A DNA stretch of 40,117 bases from an uncultured Eubacteriales bacterium (GTDB lineage Bacteria > Bacillota > Clostridia > Oscillospirales > Oscillospiraceae), in contig ONPN01000018.1 of NCBI GenBank assembly GCA_900319695.1, positions 1-40,117 of the forward strand, written 5' to 3'. Shown here one piece after another: positions 25,618-32,830 of the stretch; the first letter of the stretch is position 1, and each line of letters opens with the position of its first letter. A program made the translations under genes and the position numbers. The notes below the pieces were generated by a model, which did not search any database, was not told where the DNA came from, and saw nothing but the letters and a program-made list of their open reading frames with translations.

Positions 25618-26123
25618 GTCTCGTCTCCTCTGACGGGCAGGGCGGAATCGGACACCCTGCGGACCTTTTGATGCTGCCGCTCTTCACTGCTCATCGTCAG
25701 GGGGTTGAGTCCTCCGACGAGGAGCATCTTGTCCCCGTGCGCGGCGGCCTCATGCAGGGGCCCGGCGCGCAGGTCCGCGATGACCAGGGCGGCAAAGCGG
25801 TCATAGTTATCCTCGTCGATCACAGGGAAGTGGTGCTGCATACGATACCAGTGCTTGGGGTCGAAGCGGAGCTCCCCGACATAGAGGCGATCAGCGGTGG
25901 CGGCCACGTCCTCGGGGCTCGCCTTCTGGCCCGCCACCGCGCCGATGTCGTCGCAGAAGAGCATGGCGTAGGCGCGCAGGATCTGGTCGCGGACGGTGTA
26001 GGTCCTGCCGTTGCGCTCCACGGACGTGTCCATAATTCTATAGTATGTATCCTGCGCCTCGTCGCTCTCCTCAAAACGGAGGATAGCCTCATAGAAGCGC
26101 CGGTCGATCAATGACTGTGTCAT
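25614..26123 (-). CDS. Uncharacterised protein coupled to the SARP-type regulator
   Basis: This 169-residue soluble protein is rich in charged residues, probably mostly helical in the first 90 residues (FYEAILRFEESDEAQDTYYRIMD), with HWYRMQHHFPVIDEDNYDRFAALVIADLRAG in the centre and a disordered tail. I recognise no family. It overlaps the regulator gene by ATGA, so the two are made together; it may be the partner that controls the degenerate receiver. An AAGGAG site precedes the ATG. Its promoter has a good TATAAT (26153-26158) but no -35 box and no heptamer repeats, so it is not autoregulated in the same way as A to D. Confidence 0.7.
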   Translation of the reverse strand: MTQSLIDRRFYEAILRFEESDEAQDTYYRIMDTSVERNGRTYTVRDQILRAYAMLFCDDIGAVAGQKASPEDVAATADRLYVGELRFDPKHWYRMQHHFPVIDEDNYDRFAALVIADLRAGPLHEAAAHGDKMLLVGGLNPLTMSSEERQHQKVRRVSDSALPVRGDET

Positions 26124-26196
26124 GCGAAATCTCCTTGCTGTGTGCTGCGCTCATTATAACACATTTCTTTCCGGCCTCATACCCATTTAAGAAAAA

Positions 26197-26363
26197 TTAA
26201 GGCAATACCGCATAATGCGGCAAGAGCAGATTCCGAGAAAAACCGGGTTCTGATGAAGGCAGTTTTTCGCTGGAATACTTTGTGTATTGCAAGAAAAAGT
26301 GACGAGATCAGGGCACGGTTTTTCCGGAAGATGCCGCAGGCGTATTGTGCGGTGTTGCCTTAA
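26197..26363. mobile_element. MITE-like element, copy 1 (167 bp)
   Basis: Terminal inverted repeats of 20 bp (TTAAGGCAATACCGCATAAT and ATTGTGCGGTGTTGCCTTAA, 18 of 20 matching) bound a non-coding, hairpin-rich body. TTAA at both ends may be a target duplication. Related copies are at 32828-32911 and 38937-39016. There is no transposase in the window, so it would move in trans. Confidence 0.7.
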
Positions 26364-26398
26364 GCATCATTCGGCGAGAGCGAATGCGCGGGGCTGCC

Positions 26399-27019
26399 TT
26401 ACTGTCCCGTCAGCCGCTTGGCGTAGCGCCCGTCCCCTTGCAGGACAAAGCCCATTTTCTCAAGATACTGCGCGTGCTCCGGACTGCCGCCGGGGCAGGA
26501 GAGTTCCCTGATCCCATGGGCGGGGAGCTGCGCGTAGAGAAAAGCGCCGACGGAGCTGTCCCGAAAGTCGGGGGAGGTATAGTCCAGGATCGCGTCAAAA
26601 CGCCCGCCGTCCCGTCGGCCCAGGAGCAGGCCCGCAGCCCGGTCGTCATAGAAGACGGCCCAGCCCTCTGCGGCCTGTGCGCCTTCGGGCGTGAGGGCGG
26701 GAAAGTAGCGCTCGATGTCGTGCCGGTACTTGGCGACAAACCAGGCGGTGAAGCCCTCCCCGACGCCAAGCGGCTGGATCTCGTAGCTTTTTCCGGAGGC
26801 ACGGCGGAGCTTGAACAGATGGTAGAGGTTGACGCACACCAGACAGCCGTTGAGCAGGGCCGTCGGATAGGAGCGGATCAGGATCGCGTAGGTCGAGAAG
26901 ACGGCGCTGCCGATCAGGTTGATCACACGCAGCCGCACCACCGAGGTCATAAGCATGGATACCAGAACCAGGAACGAGCCCAGATATCCGAACAGTTCCA
27001 GCATCATGGCACCGCTCAT
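26399..27019 (-). CDS. YgjV-like membrane domain fused to a GNAT-like domain
   Basis: The 206-residue protein begins with about three membrane helices (residues 5-75: LELFGYLGSFLVLVSMLMTS, INLIGSAVFSTYAILIRSY, LLNGCLVCVNLYHLFKL), matching the YgjV family of inner-membrane proteins. The cytoplasmic remainder (about 85-206) resembles the second half of an N-acetyltransferase fold: AAGLLLGRR, ILDYTSPDFRDSSVG, YLEKMGFV. The acetyl-CoA loop is not clearly intact, so activity is uncertain. An AAGGAGG site lies 7 nt before the ATG at 27019. It stands alone: the MITE is downstream and a hairpin array upstream. Confidence 0.75.
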   Translation of the reverse strand: MSGAMMLELFGYLGSFLVLVSMLMTSVVRLRVINLIGSAVFSTYAILIRSYPTALLNGCLVCVNLYHLFKLRRASGKSYEIQPLGVGEGFTAWFVAKYRHDIERYFPALTPEGAQAAEGWAVFYDDRAAGLLLGRRDGGRFDAILDYTSPDFRDSSVGAFLYAQLPAHGIRELSCPGGSPEHAQYLEKMGFVLQGDGRYAKRLTGQ

Positions 27020-27110
27020 TTCATCGCCTCCTTGTCATAGTGCGGTAATTACAAAAATTATATCATACTTGTCCGGAGAGCGCCAGTCCTGTTGTAAAAA
27101 GTTTCGGACT

Positions 27111-27383
27111 GAACATGGAAGGGAGGTCGCGGCCGCTTCATAAGTTCTCCGGGGAGTTCAGAGGGGCCTCAGCCCCTCTGATTTTTCGCCTCGCAAGGCG
27201 AAAAATCAATTTAATCCGTTTTTTCCGGGGGCGTGTACCTCGGAAAAAACTCTTCTCAGCCTGCAAGTGTGCGAGCGTCCCCCACAAGCGAGTGCGCGCA
27301 GCAGGCTGCAATCCTTCTCGTTTCACAAAAATGCCCAATGGCATTTTTGTGAAACGAACGTGGAAGGGAGGTCGCGACCGCTT
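27111..27383. repeat. hairpin array bounded by 28-bp direct repeats
   Basis: The 28-bp sequence at 27111-27138 recurs at 27356-27383 with two differences. Between them lie five inverted repeats: 27159-27180 (9-bp arms), 27180-27207 (12-bp arms, perfect), 27218-27250 (10-bp arms), 27258-27307 (7-bp arms) and 27319-27356 (17-bp arms, perfect, CGTTTCACAAAAATGCC). No reading frame is credible here. The block fills most of the 443-bp gap between divergent genes and ends at the EamA promoter. Confidence 0.7.
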
Positions 27384-27410
27384 GTGTTTTGAGGCGAAGT
27401 GTGTTATACT
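27382..27410 (+). promoter_or_regulatory. sigma-A promoter of the EamA transporter gene
   Basis: TTGTGT, 17-bp spacer, TATACT, about 53 bp before the start at 27463. The -35 box touches the end of the second 28-bp repeat. Confidence 0.65.
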
Positions 27411-27462
27411 GCGCCGCGCGGTTTTGGTGGAGCCGAAAACTACGAAAGAGTGGGGGAACGGA

Positions 27463-28359
27463 ATGAGCGGAGTATCCGAACGAAAAGGCCTGCTGGCGGC
27501 CACGATCTGCCAGCTCTTCTGGGGCCTGAGCTTTATGGCCTCGCGCATCGCCCTGAATACCGCGCCCGTGATTGTGCTGCTCAGCCACCGTTTTCTCACG
27601 GCCTTTCTCGTGATGAGTCTCTTCGCCGTGACAGGCATCGCCGACTGCCGTCTGCGGGAAAAGCCGATCCGGCCGCTGCTGATCCTGGGACTCATGGAGC
27701 CGGTGATCTACTTCTTCGGTGAACAGTACGGCATTCTCCATTCGACGACGATCTTCTCCGGCGTTATGATCTCCATGATCCCAATCTTCAGCATTTTGGC
27801 TGCCGTGCCGGTTTTAAAGGAGAAGCCCACCATGGGGCAGACGCTGTTCAGCCTTCTTTCTCTGTGCGGTGTGATCGGCATCGGCCTTCTCAACCGCAGC
27901 AGCGGGACGCTGGACTGGATCGGCGTGCTGGCGCTGCTGGTGGCGGTCTTCTCCGCCGTGGTCTATACGCTGCTCAACCGCGGCATCTCCCGGAGCTACA
28001 CTTCCTTTGAGCGCAGCTACAGCATGCTCGGGATCGGGGCCGTTGTCTTCACCGCCCTGGCGCTTATCTCCGTGCGCGGGGATATGGCGGCCTATGTCCG
28101 ACCTCTGCGCTCGCCGGACTACACGGCGGCGGTGCTGTATCTGGCAATTTTGTGCTCCGTGGTCTGCTATTTTCTTTCAAGCTACAGCCTGTCCGTGCTC
28201 AGCGTGGCGCGGGCGACGGTCTTCGCCAATCTCACCACCGCGGTATCGGTTCTCGCCGGGGCGCTCATCCTGCATGAGCCTCTGCCTCCGCTCGGTGCGC
28301 TGTGCTGTGTATTGATCCTGACCGGCATCTACGGCGTGCAGCGCACGGCAAATACTTGA
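27463..28359 (+). CDS. EamA/DMT-family drug-metabolite transporter
   Basis: This 298-residue inner-membrane protein has ten predicted helices in two EamA repeats (about 8-138 and 148-285). Typical EamA features are the opening LFWGLSFMASRIAL and the second-repeat end SLSVLSVARATVFANLTTAVSVLAGALILHEPL. These transporters export amino acids, nucleotide precursors or other metabolites; the substrate is not predictable. The ATG at 27463 has a G-rich weak ribosome site (GGGGGAACGG); a long in-frame extension upstream runs through the hairpin array and is not credible. The stop overlaps the -35 box of the next gene's promoter. Confidence 0.88.
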   Translation: MSGVSERKGLLAATICQLFWGLSFMASRIALNTAPVIVLLSHRFLTAFLVMSLFAVTGIADCRLREKPIRPLLILGLMEPVIYFFGEQYGILHSTTIFSGVMISMIPIFSILAAVPVLKEKPTMGQTLFSLLSLCGVIGIGLLNRSSGTLDWIGVLALLVAVFSAVVYTLLNRGISRSYTSFERSYSMLGIGAVVFTALALISVRGDMAAYVRPLRSPDYTAAVLYLAILCSVVCYFLSSYSLSVLSVARATVFANLTTAVSVLAGALILHEPLPPLGALCCVLILTGIYGVQRTANT

Positions 28360-28384
28360 ACGGGACGCCTGTCTATGGTATTAT
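28356..28384 (+). promoter_or_regulatory. sigma-A promoter of the Ig-like lipoprotein gene
   Basis: TTGAAC, 17-bp spacer, TATTAT. Unlike its neighbours at 29879 and 32433 it has a -35 box and no TGTGACA heptamers. Confidence 0.6.
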
Positions 28385-28453
28385 CAGTAAAGACTGAAAC
28401 CTTTTGCCAGATCTATTCGTCGTATGAATGAATCGAACAGTCGAGGTGATACC

Positions 28454-29875
28454 ATGAATACGAAACGCGCTCTCTGTATTCTTTTCATTGTGGTTTTGGC
28501 GTTCTCCCTCTGCGGCTGTCAGGAAAAGACCGTGACGCCCATCCCGGCGGGAGGCGCCCAGACGCAGCCGAGCCCGACGCCCGTGGACATCTTTCTGACC
28601 ACGCCGGAGCCCACGCCCGCTGTCATCCTGACACCCGCCCCAATGCAGACCGCCGCCCCGATACAGACGGCGGCCCCGGTCTGGACGGCAGCGCCCGTAC
28701 AGACGGCAGCCCCGGTGCAGACGGCCGCGCCTTTCCAGATGCCGGTCTCGACGCCCGCCCAGACCCAGACGAGGACCAACCTGCCTGTTATCACCAAGAA
28801 CCCCACAGACGAGATCGTGGAGGCGGGCGGCTCCTGCTGGTTCGTGGCCAAGTATGACAACGCCAAATGGGCGGTCTGGCACTTTGTGAGCCCCAGCGGG
28901 ACGGACTATACCTACGACCAGATCAACACGGTTTTCCCGGGGCTGGAGGTCACCAAGGGCTACGCCAGCACGACGCAGCTCAAGAACATCCCGGCCGACA
29001 TGAACGGCTGGCGGACCTACTGCCGCTTCAGCAATGACTACGGCTCGGTCGATACGAGCTCCGCCGCCATCACCGTCAAGGGCTCGAGCGCGCCGACGGG
29101 CTTCGCGGCGATCCCGGCAAACACCACGGCGGCGGCGTCCGCACCCGGCGCGCCCACTGTGACCAAGAGCCCCACGGATGAGACCGTGGAGCCGGGCGGC
29201 TCCTGCTGGTTCGTGGCCAAGTATGAAAACGCCGTCTATGCCGAGTGGCACTTCGTCAGTCCCGACGGATTGATGGATGTGGACTACAGCCGGATCAACA
29301 GCCTTTTCCCGGGGCTGGAGGTCACCAAGGGCTACGCCAGCACGACGCAGCTCAAGAACATCCCGGCTGACATGAACGGCTGGAAGGCCTACTGCCTGTT
29401 CACCAACAATATCGGCACCACCAAGAGCGGCGCGGCGACCATCTATGTCAGGAGCGCGGCAAAGACGACCCAGACCCAGACACCGCCGAACCTGAGACAG
29501 ACCGGCACGGGCCAAACCACCTTTAATCAGACGCAGACTTTGACAAGCGCCGACCCCTATGCGGGCACCTATGTCTGCGGCCGCGCCGCCATGATTATCC
29601 GGGGCGGCCCGCAGGTCTACAGCGTGGAGGTCAACTGGGGCAGCAGCTATGCCGAGCACAGCACCTGGAACTTCTCGGGAAGCTTCGGCTCCAACGGCGT
29701 TCTGAACTACACCGGCGCCAGCCGCATCAACGTCCTGTATACCGACCAGACCCACCACAGCGACACCCTGGTCTACAGCGACGGCAGCGGCAGCCTGGTT
29801 TGGTCCAACGGCGTGATCATCTGGATCGACAACAAGGAAAACGCCGCGGACGGGATGAGCTTTGCCAAGACCTGA
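28454..29875 (+). CDS. Ig-like repeat lipoprotein
   Basis: The 473-residue protein has a lipoprotein signal with lipobox SLCGC (Cys23 or so), a Pro/Thr/Ala/Gln stalk containing repeated QTAAPV units (about 55-110), and two Ig-like domains of about 100 residues: TKNPTDEIVEAGGSCWFVAKY, and TKSPTDETVEPGGSCWFVAKY. A Thr/Gln linker leads to a C-terminal beta domain (about 370-473, DPYAGTYVCGRAAMIIRGG). The Ig-like domain (KNPT, GG, W..VSP.G..YT, FP, STTQLKNIPADMN.W..YC.F) also occurs once in the secreted protein at 22325. It is anchored to the outer face of the membrane and reaches into the wall. The ATG at 28454 has GAGGTG 7 nt upstream. A binding or adhesion role is inferred. Confidence 0.82.
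   Translation: MNTKRALCILFIVVLAFSLCGCQEKTVTPIPAGGAQTQPSPTPVDIFLTTPEPTPAVILTPAPMQTAAPIQTAAPVWTAAPVQTAAPVQTAAPFQMPVSTPAQTQTRTNLPVITKNPTDEIVEAGGSCWFVAKYDNAKWAVWHFVSPSGTDYTYDQINTVFPGLEVTKGYASTTQLKNIPADMNGWRTYCRFSNDYGSVDTSSAAITVKGSSAPTGFAAIPANTTAAASAPGAPTVTKSPTDETVEPGGSCWFVAKYENAVYAEWHFVSPDGLMDVDYSRINSLFPGLEVTKGYASTTQLKNIPADMNGWKAYCLFTNNIGTTKSGAATIYVRSAAKTTQTQTPPNLRQTGTGQTTFNQTQTLTSADPYAGTYVCGRAAMIIRGGPQVYSVEVNWGSSYAEHSTWNFSGSFGSNGVLNYTGASRINVLYTDQTHHSDTLVYSDGSGSLVWSNGVIIWIDNKENAADGMSFAKT
28932..29383 (+). repeat. pair of 80-bp near-identical direct repeats within the lipoprotein gene
   Basis: 28932-29011 and 29304-29383 differ at one base. They encode FPGLEVTKGYASTTQLKNIP and following residues in each Ig-like domain, while the flanking domain sequence has diverged. 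This points to recent gene conversion between the two domains. Confidence 0.85.
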
Positions 29876-29878
29876 GGG

Positions 29879-29912
29879 TGTGACACTTCTGTGACATCGC
29901 GTTTGCTATGCT
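29879..29912 (+). promoter_or_regulatory. heptamer-repeat activator promoter C (DUF975 gene)
   Basis: TGTGACA (29879-29885) and TGTGACA (29890-29896), both perfect, 11-bp pitch; 10 nt later TATGCT (29907-29912). No -35 box. It starts 4 bp after the lipoprotein stop codon. Confidence 0.78.
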
Positions 29913-29976
29913 TGCCTCACAAAGCATGAGACAACAAAATCAAACATAAATATAAAAATATAAAGGAGGATTTATC

Positions 29977-30666
29977 ATGTGGACAATTGCAGAAATCAAA
30001 GAGAGAGGAAAGAGAGCCTTTAAGGGCAACTACTGGCTGTGCGTACTGGTGGCGTTCCTAATGGCAGTTTTCACTACCGGCGCCTCCGCCGCGACCTCGC
30101 GCAAGACCCAGGAGATCGACATCGAGGGAACCTTCGGCAGCATGAGCCCGGAGGATCAGCTCGCTGTCGCGCTGGTTGTCCTCGGCGTGATCGGCGTCGT
30201 TCTGGTGATCGGCCTGCTGATCCGCGTCTTTGTGGCCAACCCCATCAACGTCGGCGGCAATGCCTTCTTCATGAGCAACGTCGATGAGACCCCCGCGCCC
30301 TTCGGCATGATCAAGCTCGGCTTCCAGCACTACTGGCACAACTTTGCGACCCTGTTTCTCCGTGACCTCTACCTCTGCCTGTGGTCGCTGCTGTTCATCG
30401 TCCCCGGCATCATCAAGGGCTACTCCTACCGCATGGTGCCCTACATCCTCGCGGATGAACCCGAGCTCTCCGCCAACGAGGTCATCACCAAATCCCGCCA
30501 GATGATGGACGGCAACAAGTGGCAGGCCTTCCTGCTGGATCTCTCCTTCATCGGCTGGATCCTGCTCGGCATCCTGACCCTCGGCCTCGGCCTCATCTTC
30601 TGGACGGCCCCCTACATGTACAATGCCAACGCCGCCCTCTACCTCAAGCTGAGAGACGAGGCGTAA
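29977..30666 (+). CDS. DUF975 family integral membrane protein
   Basis: This 229-residue protein starts with the family signature MWTIAEIKERGKRAFKGNYW and has about five hydrophobic helices, including VVLGVIGVVLVIGLLIRVFV and LCLWSLLFIVPGIIKGYSYRMVPYILAD, the second being the conserved core of DUF975. The segment NPINVGGNAFF and the amphipathic LSANEVITKSRQMMDGNKW match the family. Function is unknown; members often accompany stress or secretion genes in Firmicutes. An AAAGGAGG site precedes the ATG. Its promoter (C) is of the shared heptamer type, which links it to the double-glycine protein genes. It is closed by a strong terminator. Confidence 0.85.
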   Translation: MWTIAEIKERGKRAFKGNYWLCVLVAFLMAVFTTGASAATSRKTQEIDIEGTFGSMSPEDQLAVALVVLGVIGVVLVIGLLIRVFVANPINVGGNAFFMSNVDETPAPFGMIKLGFQHYWHNFATLFLRDLYLCLWSLLFIVPGIIKGYSYRMVPYILADEPELSANEVITKSRQMMDGNKWQAFLLDLSFIGWILLGILTLGLGLIFWTAPYMYNANAALYLKLRDEA

Positions 30667-30691
30667 GCACAGCGCAGTGAAAGGAAAACAG

Positions 30692-30730
30692 CGCCCGCCG
30701 CATCGGAACATGATGCGGCGGGCGTTTTTT
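30692..30730 (+). terminator. rho-independent terminator after the DUF975 gene
   Basis: A 13-bp GC-rich stem (CGCCCGCCGCATC and complement, 7-nt loop) is followed by TTTTTT. Confidence 0.9.
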
Positions 30731-30782
30731 GTTCAGCGCAAAATACGGCTTCCCATTGCTTTTGAGCCGCTTGTTGAGTATA

Positions 30783-30839
30783 CTTATACTGGTCTCCCAT
30801 AAAACGGCTTAAAGCCGCTTTATAGGAGACCAGTATAAG
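30783..30839. repeat. 57-bp imperfect palindrome
   Basis: Arms of 28 bp around a single central A pair with only two mismatches, beginning CTTATACTGGTCTCC. It lies in the 266-bp gap between the DUF975 terminator and the HD-APH gene. The length exceeds that of an ordinary terminator and no T tail follows; it may be a repeat element or a large operator. The rest of the gap shows nothing clear. Confidence 0.75.
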
Positions 30840-30932
30840 CGGGGCAAGCGCGAAACATGGCAAATTGCTCCCCATAAATTCGAGAATTTATTGAGAAGCG
30901 ATAAAAAAACCTACAGGGGAGGAAAACGCGCC

Positions 30933-32411
30933 ATGATGAATCGACTGGAAGAGGCCATAATTTACGCGACGATCATGCACCAGGGGAAGATTCGCAAGTT
31001 CAGAGGCAGCCCGTATATCCTGCATCCGATCGAGGTGGCGCAGATCCTGTCTACCATCACGGATGACGAAGAGGTCATCACAGCCGGTATTCTGCACGAT
31101 ATTGTGGAGGCGACGGACGGTACGCTCGAGGAGATCAAAAAAAGATTCGGAGAGAGAGTGGCCTTGCTGGTCAATTCAGACTCGGAATTGGAATATGCGG
31201 AGGAAGAGCGCAGCGCCAGTTGGAAACGGCGCAAGGAGGAGTCTTTGCTGCTGCTGAAGAACAGCCAGGATATCGGCGTACAGATGCTGTGGCTTGCGGA
31301 TACCCTTTCAAACATTCGCTCCCTTGCCGGGATTTATTCCGAGCGCGGCGACGCCCTGTGGGAGGCGCTCAATCAGCGCGACCCCGACATACAGCGCTGG
31401 TATTATCAGAGCGTCGCGGAGCTGCTGGAGCTCCAGCTCAACAAGACGGGCGCGTTTAAGGAACTGGTCAAGCACATCAACTTCATGTGGCCGGGAACCT
31501 TTGATTCGGACAAGGCCAGATATAAAAAATATAAAGAGGTCTCTGTCGAGGGCTGTATGCTCATCGGCCGCGGCGCCAAGGGAGAGGTCTACCGCTACGA
31601 CGACGAGCTGGTCATCAAGGTCTTCAACCGGCGCAACACCTATCACGACGTGGAGCGGGAGATCGCCCTCAGCCGCAAGGCGTTTGTGATGGGTATCCCG
31701 ACCGCGATCTCCTTCGGCATCGTCTCCGTCGGCAATCGCTACGGGGCCATGTATGAGCTGGTGGATTCGGACACCATTTCCAAATACATCGCGGCAAACC
31801 CCGGACAGGTGGAGACTTATGCAAAGATGATGGCGGAGCTGGCCCACACGATCCACGCCATTGAGGTGACGCCGGAGGACGGCTTCCCGGATGCCGCTGA
31901 GAAGCTGCGCGATTATATCAGGAGCGGACTTGAATATGACAACGAAGCCCTCGCCGAAAAGTGCATGCGGCTGGTCGACACGCTTCCCGCGGCGAATACC
32001 ATGATCCACGGCGATTTTCATACCAACAATGTGTTCCTGCAGAGGGGAGAACCCCTGCTGATCGACATGGACCGCCTCTCTATGGGACACCCCATGGCAG
32101 AGATCTGTTCCCTGTATTATTTCTATGTGGTCCTGGGGGAGGATGATCCCACGGTCGTTGAGGACTTCATGGGCTTTTCCTATGATATTGCCAGACAGTT
32201 CTTCGACCTTTTCCTGCGATATTATCTGGATACGGAGGATGAAAGCAGACTGCGGGATGTGAAGGATAAAGCGGCTGTTTTGGCGTATATGCGCATGATA
32301 CACAGAATACGCAAAAAGGGAAAGCCCTCCGGAAAAGAAAAGAGAGCAATTGAACGCTGTGTGGAAAAGATCGGAGAGCTTGCCGCCCGCCTGGACAGCC
32401 TCGCGTTTTGA
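30933..32411 (+). CDS. HD-domain / aminoglycoside phosphotransferase-like fusion protein
   Basis: The 492-residue cytoplasmic protein has two parts. Residues 1-170 resemble the HD hydrolase domain of RelA/SpoT enzymes (GSPYILHPIEVAQIL with His31, AGILHDIVEAT with His55-Asp56), which removes pyrophosphate from (p)ppGpp. Residues about 205-490 are an APH/choline-kinase-type kinase: glycine loop LIGRGAKGEVYRY with VIKVF, catalytic loop IHGDFHTNNVFL, metal Asp in LIDMDRLSMGHP. No synthetase, TGS or ACT domain is present. The fusion suggests a nucleotide-signal-linked small-molecule kinase; the substrate is unknown. The ATG at 30933 follows GGGGAGG by 10 nt (a second ATG is adjacent). It is not obviously in an operon. 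Confidence 0.85.
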   Translation: MMNRLEEAIIYATIMHQGKIRKFRGSPYILHPIEVAQILSTITDDEEVITAGILHDIVEATDGTLEEIKKRFGERVALLVNSDSELEYAEEERSASWKRRKEESLLLLKNSQDIGVQMLWLADTLSNIRSLAGIYSERGDALWEALNQRDPDIQRWYYQSVAELLELQLNKTGAFKELVKHINFMWPGTFDSDKARYKKYKEVSVEGCMLIGRGAKGEVYRYDDELVIKVFNRRNTYHDVEREIALSRKAFVMGIPTAISFGIVSVGNRYGAMYELVDSDTISKYIAANPGQVETYAKMMAELAHTIHAIEVTPEDGFPDAAEKLRDYIRSGLEYDNEALAEKCMRLVDTLPAANTMIHGDFHTNNVFLQRGEPLLIDMDRLSMGHPMAEICSLYYFYVVLGEDDPTVVEDFMGFSYDIARQFFDLFLRYYLDTEDESRLRDVKDKAAVLAYMRMIHRIRKKGKPSGKEKRAIERCVEKIGELAARLDSLAF

Positions 32412-32432
32412 AGGTGCTTTTGATAAGTATTG

Positions 32433-32466
32433 TGTGTTGCTTTTGTGACAGAAGCAGTGCTATAGT
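32433..32466 (+). promoter_or_regulatory. heptamer-repeat activator promoter D (SH3 gene)
   Basis: TGTGTTG (32433-32439, weak) and TGTGACA (32444-32450, perfect), 11-bp pitch; 10 nt later TATAGT (32461-32466). The motif continues as GAAGC after the second repeat, as in promoter A. Confidence 0.7.
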
Positions 32467-32496
32467 GTAATCACAAAATTGAAAGGAGACAGAACC

Positions 32497-32760
32497 ATGT
32501 CTGACAAAGAAATCATCATCGATCAGGAGCTTGAAAACGTAAGCGGCGGCGATTATCGCATCGTCAACACCGGAGACTACAGAAACGCAGCGATCAGAAG
32601 CGAACCCAGTCTGAGCGCCGCGGTCATCGGCTCGCTTCCGAACGGCACAGCCGCGAATACGACGGGGAGATTTGTGCGCGCGGACGGCCGCAACTGGGCC
32701 GAGATCAACTACCCGATGTGGGGATGGATCAAAGGAAGCATCCTCGGATATGACTACTGA
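32497..32760 (+). CDS. Double-glycine-leader SH3-type protein
   Basis: This 87-residue protein has an 18-residue leader MSDKEIIIDQELENVSGG followed by a bacterial SH3-like domain (residues 20-85: YRIVNTGDYRNAAIRSEPSL, VIGSLPNGTAANTTGRFVRAD, WAEINYPMWGWIKGSILG). The RSEPSLSAAVIGSLPNG pattern is the usual SH3b start, and the W-I-K end closes the barrel. SH3b domains bind peptidoglycan peptides. The leader lacks a Sec core and matches the leaders at 22019 and 24453, so peptidase-ABC export is predicted. An AAAGGAG site lies 9 nt before the ATG at 32497. Promoter D precedes it and a strong terminator follows, so it is monocistronic. Confidence 0.87.
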   Translation: MSDKEIIIDQELENVSGGDYRIVNTGDYRNAAIRSEPSLSAAVIGSLPNGTAANTTGRFVRADGRNWAEINYPMWGWIKGSILGYDY

Positions 32761-32781
32761 TACTGAAACCTCATGAAAGGC

Positions 32782-32830
32782 GCTGCCTCTCAATAGCTTG
32801 TTTTGCTATTGAGAGGCAGCGTCTTTATTT
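32782..32830 (+). terminator. rho-independent terminator after the SH3 gene
   Basis: A perfect 16-bp stem (GCTGCCTCTCAATAGC and complement, 7-nt loop) with the tail GTCTTTATTT. Confidence 0.92.

Noticed and set aside
27115-27462. N-terminal extension of the EamA transporter through the hairpin array
   Set aside because: The extension translates inverted repeats, has no homology to transporters, and the promoter at 27382-27410 lies inside it.
22019-32760. Calling the three double-glycine proteins bacteriocins
   Set aside because: Their mature parts are recognisable LysM, PepSY and SH3-type domains, not cationic or hydrophobic bacteriocin cores, and no immunity gene is adjacent.
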